Origin: Tetracentron sinense
Taxonomy: Eukaryota > Streptophyta > Magnoliopsida > Trochodendrales > Trochodendraceae
NCBI GenBank assembly: GCA_015143295.1
Contig: CM026563.1
Coordinates: 248,001-312,000, forward strand
Length of the DNA stretch: 64,000 bases
Reading direction: 5' to 3'
The notes under the pieces are model-generated. The model was not told the origin of the DNA. It did no database searches and worked only from the letters and a program-made list of their open reading frames with translations. This document shows, in pieces, positions 12,801-22,106 of this stretch; the stretch's first letter is position 1; every line of letters begins with the position of its first letter. The translations under genes and the position numbers were made by a program.

Positions 12801-15800
12801 GGGTGAGTGAGACTGTGATCCTCTTCCACCTCCGGAATCCCCAGATTTAACGGAAAAGTCCTCAAAAGGTTTTAAAAAAAAAACTTGCTCTAGTTATCTC
12901 CTCAACCGAGCTCCATTCAGGGGCGGAGCCAGGTGGGGGAACGTGCCCTCCACTGACTTTTTTGTTCTTTCTTTTAGGATTCTTCTTAGTGATGGGAATG
13001 GGGTATGCTGGTGAGATTGGATCATTCAATTGCGATTTAACTTGAGAAGAGTTCAATCACGCTCACAGATCAACACGTCCCTTTTGATCTCTATTAACTG
13101 TGGTTAAGATTCACTTACTCTTAGAGTTCAATAATATAACTTTGATTTTTTTTAAAAATAATAATAATAAATATTAACCCTAAGATTTAAAATTTCTAAA
13201 CCATGTTAAATATTTTTCTAATAGTTTTTCTTCTAAAAACCAAGGGTATATTGTTGAACCCCCAAGAGTTAGTAAATAATACCAAGGGTATATTGTTGAA
13301 CCCCCAAGAGTTAGTAAATCTTACCCACACAGTTAATAGGATACTTGTTGACCTGTGGGTGCAATTGAATTCTCCCCGAGTTCAATCTTGACTATGATAT
13401 GATCTCCATGTAGGTGCCATTGAACTTAAAAAAATATTTTTATACTAAATTATTTAATTATTTTACTGGGCATAATTATGGTGAGTGACATTTGTCTCTA
13501 AAAAAAGTTATATTATAGTTAATTATTTAATAAGTATAGCCATGAGGCAAGGGGACAACTTTCCCTAAACTCTTGAAAACAAAAAATATATATTTTATAT
13601 CATGTTATTTAATTATAACGAGGCATAGCCATGGGGTGAGGGGATAATTGTCTCGTAAAGAATGATAAATAATACCTTTAAGATATTTATGAAATGACTC
13701 AAAAACTTAGTCTTAAAAAAATAATTCCAAGGGCTAGGCCTAGCCCCTGACCGCCATCCCCTACCAACCTAATAATTCTTCACAAATCCTTCAATAATTA
13801 TTATCATTTTCTATCAACCATCTCGTTTCCCATCTACTAGAAAATCCGGCTCTGTTCATACTTCCTATGGAAGCAATTCGTCCGCGTTCTTCACTTCTAT
13901 GGGTTCTTCCTGTGTGGTCAATGAGTGTTTGAAGGCTACGATCAAATTGGCCATCAAAAACCCACGCTTTCATGGAGAATCCTACTTTTCATCACCTTCC
14001 AAAAGAAAAAAAGCCCATTTGACAGGCTGTCCACAAATTAAAGGCTCCATGATGAATACGATGTAGGTGGCATCATGAGAAATGAATTTTTGTTTTGGTA
14101 GAAAGGTTATCAAGAGAATGAGTTCAGATGGGCAACAGCGTCCTTTGCGTCTTACTAAAGAGGCCCCATTTTCAACAACGGTAAACTAGGAATAAAAAAA
14201 AAAGGACCCCATTTTTTTTTTTTGGTAAGAAACAAAGGGTGCGCTGTTGCCCATCCTAACTCTCATGAGAATGAATTTGAGGTGCGTTTTATCTTCTTTA
14301 TCTTTCCTATTATAATGCGAGAGGCATGCGTAAATGATTGTTCTGAAATTCTAAAATTACCTTTATCTTTACTATTATAAAATTCCCAAACTACCCAAAT
14401 ATAAAACAAAATTTTGATTTAATGTTTTATTTTAATTTCCAAACTACCCTTGCTAATCTATCTCTTTAAATAATAGAATCACAGCCAATCGCACCTACGG
14501 TTCACGTGTATCGCACGTGCCACCCACTAGTAATTATAATGCGAGAGGCATGCGTAGATGATTTTTTAAAATTCCCAAATTACCCTTATATAAAAACAAA
14601 ACATTGATTTAATATTTTACTTTAATTCCCAAACTACCCTTGCCTTTGATTTAATGTTTTACTTTAATTCCTAAACTACCCCTTGCCATCGTCTATTTAG
14701 AATCACAGCCAATCGTGATTGACCTTGGAGAGAGTTCAATCACACCTGTGGGTTAACATGTGCCTCTTTTAATTCCTATTAACTGTGGTTAACTCCTTCC
14801 CCTTGCTCTCACGTGCATTGCACATGCCACCCGCTAGTTTAGTGATAATCGGATTTGTCAAATCCGATTATCACCATTGAGGATTTGACTTCTAAAAAAA
14901 AAAAGTATTTCATGTTCATATTTAAACTTTCCAGCAAAAAAAAAAAAAGTTCATATTTAAGCTCATTTTATAATGGTTCTTATATATTATATTGTAAGAT
15001 AATACTAGCCACACACTCTCCTCTTAGGATTCACTCACTTTTTCATAAAGAAAGAGATACACTCTCCTTTTAGGACTCACTCACTTTTTCAAAAAGAAAG
15101 AGATGAGAGACAATAATACATGCGTCTTTCCGATGAAGAACGTAAATTTTGAAAAAAGTGTTGGCAGTATCGTATTCGAGTTCGGATGGGCAACAGCGCT
15201 TGCTGTTGCGCTGTTGCCCCATGTATCTGAAAAAAATGGGTGCCCCCCCAAGGGGGCAACAACTCATCGTATTCACAAGGAATCCATTGGCAGGATTTGC
15301 ATGTCATAGAGACGGGGTTTGAAGTCCCTTCATTTTACAAGGAGGGCTGCATGTGTGTGTGAGTTTGCATGCTGTGTGTGTGTGGGGGGAGGTTTGCATG
15401 GGTGGTGTGAGTATTTCCTAGTATTTGCCTTCAAGTCATTGCCTTGCGGTATGATTGAGTTTACCCAAAAAAAAAAAAATATCCTTTATTTTTGATTTTT
15501 TGATATGCCCACTAATTTACCAACCTAATCACTAATCTACTTAGCTTAAAAAGAAATGGAAAAAAGAAAAAGAAAAAGAAAGATGGAAGAAGATATACCG
15601 TATTCCTTTCTCCACTGCTCGAAAAATGGGAAGAGAGTAGCACCACAGTTGTGCGTGAGGGGGGGTTGTACGGTTTGAGCCATGGCCGCTGTCGTCGATT
15701 GGCTCCGCTTGATCTCGCGGATGTTTCCAAGGAGAAAGGTAGGAGGAGGACCATTGAACCCTTGCTTTCGAAGCTTTGATCGAAGCCTTTGAGGGTTCAA

Positions 15801-15884
15801 AAAGAGAACATAGTAGAGATGTATGAGGAGGCTAAAGACAGAAATGAGAGCAAGGGAGAAGAAGATCTTCACAAGGAGCTCCAT
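9830..15884 (-). CDS. Cytochrome P450, CYP714-like (clan 72), 5 exons, 512 aa, apparently intact
   Basis: An ER-anchored haem monooxygenase. Known CYP714 enzymes oxidise gibberellins, ent-kaurenoids or triterpenoids; the substrate here is not predictable. Exons on the minus strand are 15884-15599, 11606-11380, 11221-10977, 10836-10482 and 10255-9830. All four introns are GT-AG and the phases match, totalling 1539 nt with stop, the usual family size. The start ATG sits in aagccATGG. Features by residue: hydrophobic anchor 5-28, proline hinge GPPPTFLLGN 45-54, I-helix AGYETTA 322-328, K-helix ESLR 378-381, NPERF 432-436 and haem loop FGVGPRVCLG 453-462 with ligand Cys460. No stop or frameshift was found. 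The first intron (3992 bp) carries many small transposons and the promoter is split by a MITE (15956-16246). A diverged, broken paralogue lies at 58410-58801. Confidence 0.92.
11931..12269. mobile_element. Long-TIR MITE, family A variant with accggtt termini
   Basis: Arms of more than 120 bp are inverted copies. The left arm starts tcttctccagttgtaaccgg, contains acatgtccctttatacac and then ttaactgtggttaag; the right arm is the same in reverse, ending ggagaaga. Each outer arm contains its own palindrome (gtaaccggttttg facing caaaaccggttac). The inner arm text (ttaactgtggttaagatt) is shared with the other family A copies. No clear target duplication. Confidence 0.7.
12367..12533. mobile_element. 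167-bp TIR element (family E)
   Basis: It begins aatggacttcgct and ends agcgaagtccatt, a perfect 13-bp inverted repeat. The interior repeats gggccgagacc and its relatives. A partial relative lies at 58180-58264. No transposase; superfamily unknown. Confidence 0.65.
12680..12741. other. 22-bp stem, 18-nt loop hairpin in intron 1
   Basis: Arms 12680-12701 and 12720-12741 pair along all 22 positions with one G-U. The loop is 12702-12719. The loop itself repeats part of the arm (ggcatcc). It could fold on either strand; on the minus strand it would be within the P450 pre-mRNA. Whether it is a small-RNA precursor or a tiny MITE remnant cannot be told. Confidence 0.7.
12910..12960 (+). repeat. Fragment of a dispersed repeat with ggcggagccaggtggggg
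   Basis: The text ggcggagccaggtggggg followed by ccactgac and a T-rich stretch recurs, reversed and slightly changed, at 56396-56445. The element type is not determined. Confidence 0.4.
13018..13406. mobile_element. Long-TIR MITE, family A (copy 2)
   Basis: Left arm: ggatcattcaattgcgat, a gttcaatcac block, acgtccctttt, ttaactgtggttaagattcac. The right arm is its reverse, ending ttcaatcttgactatgat. Between the arms is an internal direct duplication of about 52 bp (accaagggtatattgttg at about 13239 and 13281). No coding capacity. Confidence 0.7.
14119..14266. mobile_element. TIR element with gatgggcaacagcg ends (family D)
   Basis: The left end gagttcagatgggcaacagcg and the right end cgctgttgcccatcctaactctc are inverted copies of about 21-27 bp. 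The interior is A/T runs. A second, collapsed copy is at 15177-15229, where the two arms almost touch. Confidence 0.6.
14301..14530 (+). mobile_element. Short non-autonomous Helitron (HelA)
   Basis: The 5' end is TCTTTCCTATTATAATGCGA and the 3' end has a cacgtg...cacgtg hairpin followed by ccacccaCTAG with T after it. TC start, 3' hairpin and CTAG end with insertion before T are Helitron hallmarks. It is 230 bp with no coding. Confidence 0.7.
14531..14837 (+). mobile_element. Second Helitron in tandem, 5' truncated (HelB)
   Basis: It starts taattataatgcgagaggc immediately after the CTAG of HelA, without its own TC, and ends cacgtgcattgcacatgccacccgCTAG. The internal text is parallel to HelA. 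Between about 14700 and 14792 it holds a family A MITE fragment (ttaactgtggttaac and flanks). Confidence 0.6.
14842..14874. other. Perfect 15-bp hairpin with 3-nt loop
   Basis: Arm gtgataatcggattt, loop gtc, then the exact reverse complement. It lies just after the HelB end in P450 intron 1. A decayed version of the text (gtgataaccggatttg) occurs at about 50375. Confidence 0.8.
15025..15108 (+). repeat. Two-copy tandem repeat of about 43 bp
   Basis: The segment ending cactttttcataaagaaagagata is followed by a close copy ending cactttttcaaaaagaaagagatg. It lies inside P450 intron 1. Confidence 0.6.
15177..15229. repeat. Collapsed family D palindrome
   Basis: gagttcggatgggcaacagc is followed within a few bases by gcgctgttgccccatgtatc, giving an almost continuous palindrome related to the element at 14119-14266. 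Confidence 0.55.
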
Positions 15885-15944
15885 GGCTTGCTAACCCTAG
15901 CTGCTCTCTTGTTTAGTTTAGATTAGAATAAGTGTGGTGGGTGG

Positions 15945-15955
15945 CTTATATTTAT
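15945..15955 (-). promoter_or_regulatory. Likely proximal TATA box of the P450 gene
   Basis: On the minus strand the sequence reads ataaatataag, 61-71 bases before the ATG at 15884, which would leave a leader of some 30-40 nt. Its first nine bases are one copy of the 9-bp target duplication of the adjacent MITE. The undisturbed site probably read tatataaatataag, part of which now lies at 16247-16258. Confidence 0.55.
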
Positions 15956-16246
15956 GGCCTGGGATTGTCTCTGGCAAAGCCAGAAAGGGCTTATCTCGGG
16001 GTTCCATAGAATAGGTGACAAGTGGTGGAGAAGTCAAAATCATGGGACCCACGATTTTGACTTCTCCTCCCTTAATAAGACATGTGGCGATAAGTGTGTG
16101 AGAATAAAGGGGAGAGATATCATATGGGGAGAAGTCAAAAAAATGGGGAGAAAATGAAATGACTTCTCCCCATTGTTTGGCCAACTGTCGCATAATGTAT
16201 GGAACCCGAGAGGGGTTTCTGGCTTCGCCAGAGACAAGCCAAAGCC
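15956..16246. mobile_element. 291-bp Mutator-like MITE in the P450 promoter
   Basis: The left end ggcctgggattgtctctggc and the right end (reversed) ggctttggcttgtctctggc begin inverted repeats that extend over 50 bp, including ttccata. A perfect 9-bp duplication tatatttat flanks it (15947-15955 and 16247-16255), the length expected for Mutator-like elements. The interior carries inverted blocks of gaagtcaaaatcatggg. A 493-bp relative is at 21413-21905. Confidence 0.88.
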
Positions 16247-16255
16247 TATATTTAT

Positions 16256-17879
16256 ATACGGGTTGTTGGGAGGATACGATTTGACATCTAAGACTAGGAA
16301 AAAGAGGAATGTTAGCCTAACTCTCGGTCAACTCTTACTCTCACTTTCCACCAATCATTTATCTAGTATTATTATTATTAATTATTTTTTTAAATATTTT
16401 AATTTTAATAAAAAAGACATACCGTTGGTAGATAACTAAAGTAGAGATTAACCAAGAGTGGGACTAGCACTCCTCCTTAGAAAAAATACTACACTCCAAA
16501 GTCCACCTTTCATAGAATGAAGGCGACTTTGTTCATCTTTGATAGCTGAATTATTGTACATGTCATAAATAAGGAAAATAATCACCTCCTTGGATGACTC
16601 GGGAAGGTGCATCTCGGGTCCCTTTTAATTTCTCGTGTCCATTTTTTTAACTTCAATTAATTGTGATTTAAGATTCAATCACTCTTAAGGTTCACTCATT
16701 TACCCTTGAATTTTAGAAAGAAACAAAAAAAAATTATCACTAGAATTAAAAAAAAAATAACTAGAGTTAATGAAAGTTGAGTTGGCTTTGTGAAAGAGTG
16801 GAGCAATAGAGAGTAGAGCAATAGTTTGCTCCTCACCAGTGGAGCAAACTATTTCTCCATAGATAATTCATAAAATTTCTTGGAAGTATAACCTTCCTTC
16901 CTCTACTAATTTATTTGCAACAAGAGAAGTGATTTAAAACTCTTGATAGTATCTATTATTGAGAATTGGACCTTTAGATTCAAGATCTAATGATTTCAAG
17001 CTTTAGGTGGGGCTCTCATTTAAAGCGCATGAAGACATGGAACCATTGGATATTAAATCCAACAGTCCAACTCTATACTTCTGAATGGTTTTCATCACTT
17101 TCCCAAGAAGAAACCAATGAGGTATAAACTATAAAGAATAAGTCGTTGGTATCGACCCACATGTTAATCACAAGTTTATTTTGGATTTTCTACGCAATGG
17201 ATGACTGACCAAGACCTAATGGACGTGATTACCTCATCCGTCACCTCTTTAATTTGAACTTTGAAGCATTCCCCGGGATTGAGCGAGGAAAAGTAGCATT
17301 CTCTCCTTTTTATGATGGGCCCACATGGGTCCACTCTCCAAGTCCGCCCGCCCCAAGGGGAGACCGACTGATAGTGGTTTAGGGTTAGTAAACAGTGGGT
17401 AAGTCGCCAATCCAATGCCACTCTCTCACAAAGCCCTTTAATTAATTGTCCTTTTAATTCTTGTTAACAGGTTTTAACTCTGAGGAGTGCTATCCCCAGA
17501 CGCATTTACTCCAAAAGCTTCCACAAACGCGAGGTAACTTTTATCACGTGGACATGTTTGAATTTTTAACCCATTAAAAAAAAAAACCAGCAACTTTGTG
17601 ACATTTGTAGCCACCAAGTTGTGTTTATGGAAGACTTGCGGCTGGTGCTAGCAAAATTCTTTAACTTTTAGCATTTCTAATTTTTAAAATAGTTTTTTCT
17701 CCTCTAAACACCAATGTTAGACCGTTTAACTTTTAAGGATTCAAAAAATCTTAACCATAGTTAAGGAAATTAAAAGGGACACGTGTTGACTAGTGGATGG
17801 GATGCTACTTGCCACGTTACCAAATAAATAGTAAATATTGAATTTATACTTTAAGCCATTGATTTTATCACAAAGAGAA
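16256..17879. other. Upstream intergenic DNA with MITE fragments, no gene
   Basis: Holds weak family A pieces at about 16620-16760 and 17640-17800 (ttaaccatagttaagg, gggacacgtgttgac) and a decayed family B relative at about 16930-17080 (actcttgatagtatctatta). The rest shows nothing I recognise. Confidence 0.5.
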
Positions 17880-20153
17880 TGTGAGCAAAAGAATTTACTG
17901 TCTTTCCTTCTGGGCCGGGTCCTACGGAAGAACAACGTTAAACGCTTAAAATAAGAGTCGTCACCTATTTAATTAAGAGAAAATAGGATCTCAAATATAC
18001 AATGGATAAGACATAAGGTCTAAAATGAGATTCTATATAAGTGATTCGATTAAGCCTTAGAGAATGTGTTAGGCACCTTGGGACCCCCATTTAGAGATGG
18101 TAACCTACTCCTTATGTCTAAGCCAATTAAAGAAAAAATTCAAATATAAATTAAGTATATTATTTAATTATGCTAATAAAGTAAATAAAACAAGATTATG
18201 GGGAAAAGGAAAACTAATCCTAGGTGAGCTGGATCTTTTAGGACTGCCTACTTACCCGACTTTGCGGGATCAAGCCATATTAGTTCTTACAAGTAAGCAT
18301 GCTAAGTTGGTTGGTTAATGTAGGGTTAATTGAATATTTTTGGTATTTTGATCATATTTGAATGTTTTTAATATTTTGATCATATTTGAATATTTTTGGT
18401 ATTTTAAAATTTTATCATGTTTTTTTTTTATTTGCATATAGATATGATTTGAACAAAGTTAACTAAAGTCAAATTTAATCAAAAAGAAAGATTAATGAAA
18501 AGTTAGGCTAAAAGATTATATTTATGACATAAAGATGAGTGTGTATTATGAATAGTAAATGGTTTATTGCCAACACTAATTTTGTTGGATTGATATTGAT
18601 AATAGATCAAATACCATTGTCTTTGGTATGAGACATTTTGGAAAATATCCTCTTTTAAATCCTTAAATTATTCTTTACCCATTCAAAATAGAACATGAAG
18701 AAAAAAAAAAAATGAAAAACGTAATAAATGGAGAAAATGAAAATTCATCATCTCATTTCTAATGTAGTCCATTTACACCATTATGAATGATGTAATGAGG
18801 CTTTAAATATAAAAATTAGAGTGAGTATGAGTTTCCCAAAGAATTCTAGAAGAATGACTAGAATCTAAATAAAGAAACAAAATAAAAAAGAGAGATATAA
18901 CTTTAAATTCCACTCTCTATGAGCCTACCCATATCCACACTAGTGAGTACATAAAAAAGAAAGAAATATTTACATGAAAGGAAAAAAATATATATATATG
19001 ACCTCTCATTTCTTTTGAGGTGGAGTCCCTCTACACCATTAGATTGATGTAGAGAAGCCCAACTAAACTTGAAAAAAAAAGGTCTTCCCAAATGGTTTTA
19101 GAAAAAGACTAGAAATAATAAATAAATAAATAAATATGAAGTAAAGAAGAAGATGAAGAATAAAAGGAGTGTCTACTCCTTTAAGACTTCTTTTCCAATG
19201 CTCTACGAGGTAGAGTTTTTAGAGTTTATAAAGAAAAAAAGTTAGTGAAGAACTCTAAGCTTTTAGTTCTAGAATTCTCTACACACTCTAAACCTTAGCT
19301 TCTTCTAACTTTCTTCAAGACAAAATAGAAATATAAGAGGTGAGATGAGGAAGAGTTAGGGTTTCCACTTGAGATTTTGGAGGTGAAAGAAATTGCTTGT
19401 GAGGCTTTTGTATTTATAAAGTTTTCAAGGGGTTGTGGCAATTTGATAATTTATAGATGGTTGGGTGAGAAAAAAGGAGGTGATTGGTTGGTCAAAATGA
19501 TTGTAGTTGGTGATTGTGTAGTTAAAAAGATATGAACTTGGTGAGAGGTGATTGAGTGGTCAAAAAGAGTGTAAGAGAATTAATTATTTTGTAAGAGGTG
19601 TAAAATGAGTTGTAAGATGTGTAAAAGAGTAAGGGAGGTGATTTGTTAGTAAAAAAAGTGTGTACTTTGTGAGAGATGATTAAGTGATAAAAAATGTGTG
19701 TACTTGATGAGAGATGATTGGGTGGTCAAAAAGATGTGTAAACACAAAAATGAGACTATTTGGGGTTTGAAGAAAAAATAAAATGTCTTTTGTAGGAAAG
19801 TGAAAAGTGACCTTGAGTTTGTGAGTTTTGGATATGGATTGAATGGATATGGGTATATAGACTAGATCTTATGGATCATGGGCTGTTAGTAGATGGGTCA
19901 TGAGTTATGATTATTGGACTTTAGCTATGGCAATTGAGCTTGGGCTATGGTAATTAGGTTTTCGTTAAAACAATTGAGCTTTAGTTAAGATAATTGGGTA
20001 ATTGGGTTTGACTACTTAGGCATGGGTAATGGAATTAAGTAATTCAGTTGTTTGAGAATAAGTTTGGTCAAATGAGCTGGGGTTTTGGGTAAACCTTGAA
20101 ACATTTGAAGAAGCGGGAAGAGAGATAGGAGGTGCAAAAATTGGGTGCTTACA
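17880..20153 (+). repeat. Solo LTR (2274 bp), Tat/Ogre-like, with perfect 5-bp TSD
   Basis: It starts TGTGAGC and ends GCTTACA, near-perfect inverted ends, and is flanked by gagaa on both sides (17875-17879 and 20154-20158). No internal retroelement sequence is present, so it is a solo LTR left by recombination. Texts such as agagtcgtcacctattt (17957) and gtgttaggcaccttggg (18067) suggest the Tat/Ogre group. Strand is inferred from that text. From about 19540 it carries several loose copies of gtgagagatgattgagtgg. Confidence 0.82.
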
Positions 20154-20216
20154 GAGAATGCCAGCCTCATTTACTCTCTTCCTTACTTTCTCCATTCTAA
20201 CCTTGCAGCCACTTAA

Positions 20217-20640
20217 GTCAATTGCGTTTGAACTCAAGGAGAGTTCAATTGCACCCATAGGCCAACACATGTCCCTTTTAACCCTTAGTAACTTTGGTTA
20301 AGATTCACTAATCCTTGTGGTTCAACAAAATATAATTGGTTTTTAGAAAAAAAAAAAACTAAAAATATTTGGTCAGTAATTTTTAACTCCCGTGATTAAT
20401 ATTTTTATATTAACCTTGGTATTTAGAAAAAATACAAAAATGTAACTTTGGTTAAAAAAATTCTTAATCTTAGTCTATAAAAAAAATATGAAAAAAATAT
20501 TTGACTCTGGTTAAAAATTTAAGACCATTGAAGTTATAATTAAAAATAAAATCAAAGTTATATTGTTGAATCCCAAAGATTAGTATACATTAATCACAAT
20601 AAATAAGGGTTAAAAGGGCCACATGTTGGTAGATTGTATT
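20217..20640. mobile_element. Family A MITE (copy 6)
   Basis: The left arm has caattgcgtttgaactc, gagttcaattgcaccca, acatgtcccttttaaccc and ggttaagattcact. The right arm has the reverse of these, with gttatattgttgaatccc and gggttaaaagggccacatg. It starts about 60 bp after the solo LTR. Confidence 0.65.
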
Positions 20641-20846
20641 TGAATGAGAGAAAGTTGTCTGGTGTAAATCATGCTTGTGGTAGTGTATCCCTTATTTTAG
20701 GGAGAGGTACCAGGTTCCATCCCTGAGAGGGTGAGAGTTTGTATATACTCTCCACCCACCTACTAACGGAACAATACTAACACCTAACCCGCGTTGCGGC
20801 CTAAATTTATACCTCGAACCGGAAAAAAAGAAAAAAAACAAAGTCA
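20640..20846 (+). repeat. Possible SINE
   Basis: ggtaccaggttccatccct (about 20705) resembles a tRNA-type B box and the unit ends ccggaaaaaaagaaaaaaaac. No clear A box is seen, so this is tentative. Confidence 0.3.
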
Positions 20847-20890
20847 ATACCTTCCTGTCTTTTTTTTTGGTGAAAATATACCTTCCTGTC
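20847..20890 (-). mobile_element. Extremely truncated LINE/SINE insertion with 13-bp TSD
   Basis: ataccttcctgtc occurs twice (20847-20859, 20878-20890) around 18 bp that read attttcacc plus nine A on the minus strand. This is what target-primed reverse transcription leaves after extreme 5' truncation. Confidence 0.65.
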
Positions 20891-21412
20891 ATTAGTACGG
20901 TTTTAGATGAAAATCAATAAAATGTTTATATGTTTTTGACCAAAAAAAAAAGATCTCCTTAAAACTAAGAAAAGAAACATTTTAAATATTTAAACATTGC
21001 AAAAGCAATTTTAAAAAGGACACTGTTGGTCAGGTAGAGTGACAGAGAAAGTGGGAAAAAAAGAAAAAGAAAAAAAGGAGAGGTACAGGGATAGAAGAGA
21101 AATACATGCAAAGAAATAAAGTGTGATATCGTCCCCTCCTAAACCGCTTCTCCGTAAGCCACCAACGTGTGCCGCATAACAAGAGGGTGCGGGGGTTGGA
21201 ATCTTCTTCAAGAGGCCAAAAATTTTCAAATAAAATATTAATGTTAGAATGTTTGATTGTTTTCTAACAAGGGTGTAAGACAACGTATGAGATGCGTGAT
21301 TAACAATTCCAGTAACAGTGGTCAAGACTGATATTCCAACGTCCCACTTACCACAATGTCGTACGTACTGGGATGGTCCCTGACTTTGTTTGGTGTAGCC
21401 AATCCAAGACTA

Positions 21413-21905
21413 GGCCTCGGATTGTCTCTGGCGAAGCCAGAAAGAGCTCTTGGCCAAAGGTTTATTCTGTTGCCGGAGTATCCCTCAGGTGAGCAGCAGA
21501 TCAATGGTCTAAAGAATAAGAAAAGGGAAAAAAAAATTCAAATGGGAAGAAGTCAAAAAATGGTGGGAAAAAAAAATGACTTCTGGGTGAGGTGACATTT
21601 TTTTGTCCATTGATCTGCTGCTCAACAGAGTAAACCTTTTGCCGAGAGCTCTCGGGGTTCCATACATTGTGCGACAGTTGGCGTGAAAATGGGGAGAAGT
21701 CATTTTATTTTCTCCCCATGATTTTGACTTCTCCCCATTTGATATCTCTCCCCCTTATTCTCACACACTTATCGCCACATGACTTATTATGTGTGGGGAA
21801 GTCAAAATCATGGGCCCTATGATTTTGACTTCTCCAACACTTGTCCCCTATTCTATGGAACCCCAAGACAAGCCCTTTCTGGCTTGCAAGAGACAATCCA
21901 AAGCC
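21413..21905. mobile_element. 493-bp Mutator-like MITE, relative of the promoter MITE
   Basis: The ends ggcctcggattgtctctggc and (reversed) ggctttggattgtctcttgc match the element at 15956-16246. Flanks ccaagacta (21404-21412) and ccaagagta (21906-21914) agree at 8 of 9 positions. An inner inverted pair (gcagcagatcaatgg facing ccattgatctgctgc) suggests a nested or rearranged core at about 21450-21645. Confidence 0.8.
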
Positions 21906-22076
21906 CCAAGAGTAACATTCAAGAATCAAATTAGTGGACATTTTTTTTTATCAACTCAACAACACCACAAGACGAAGCTGAAGGCAATTGGAAAGAAGAC
22001 CACACACTCACTCATGCACACACCACACACAAGGAAAGTGAAAATTGAAGCATTATTTGCCAAATATTCATCTTAA

Positions 22077-22106
22077 CTAGTGTAGACCCCGTGCTATGCA
22101 CAGGAT
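22077..22106 (-). mobile_element. Helitron 3' terminus, minus strand
   Basis: Read on the minus strand, a cctgtgcatagcacggg hairpin is followed by gtctacaCTAG. The matching 5' end was not located with confidence; cccattatatttctttaga at about 22496-22514 is a weak candidate. Confidence 0.5.

Larger units (their letters stand above)
11607..15598 (-). other. Intron 1 of the P450 gene (3992 bp), transposon-rich
   Basis: The donor is G|GTATATC at 15598 and the acceptor is ACTCACAG| at 11607. The other introns are only 158, 140 and 226 bp. The extra length is made up of TIR elements (11931-12269, 12367-12533, 13018-13406, 14119-14266), two Helitrons (14301-14837), hairpins (12680-12741, 14842-14874) and simple repeats. 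The remaining intron sequence shows nothing I recognise. Confidence 0.85.

Noticed and set aside
14855..15073. 72-codon ORF in P450 intron 1
   Set aside because: Starts in a hairpin and runs through poly(A) stretches; no coding character.
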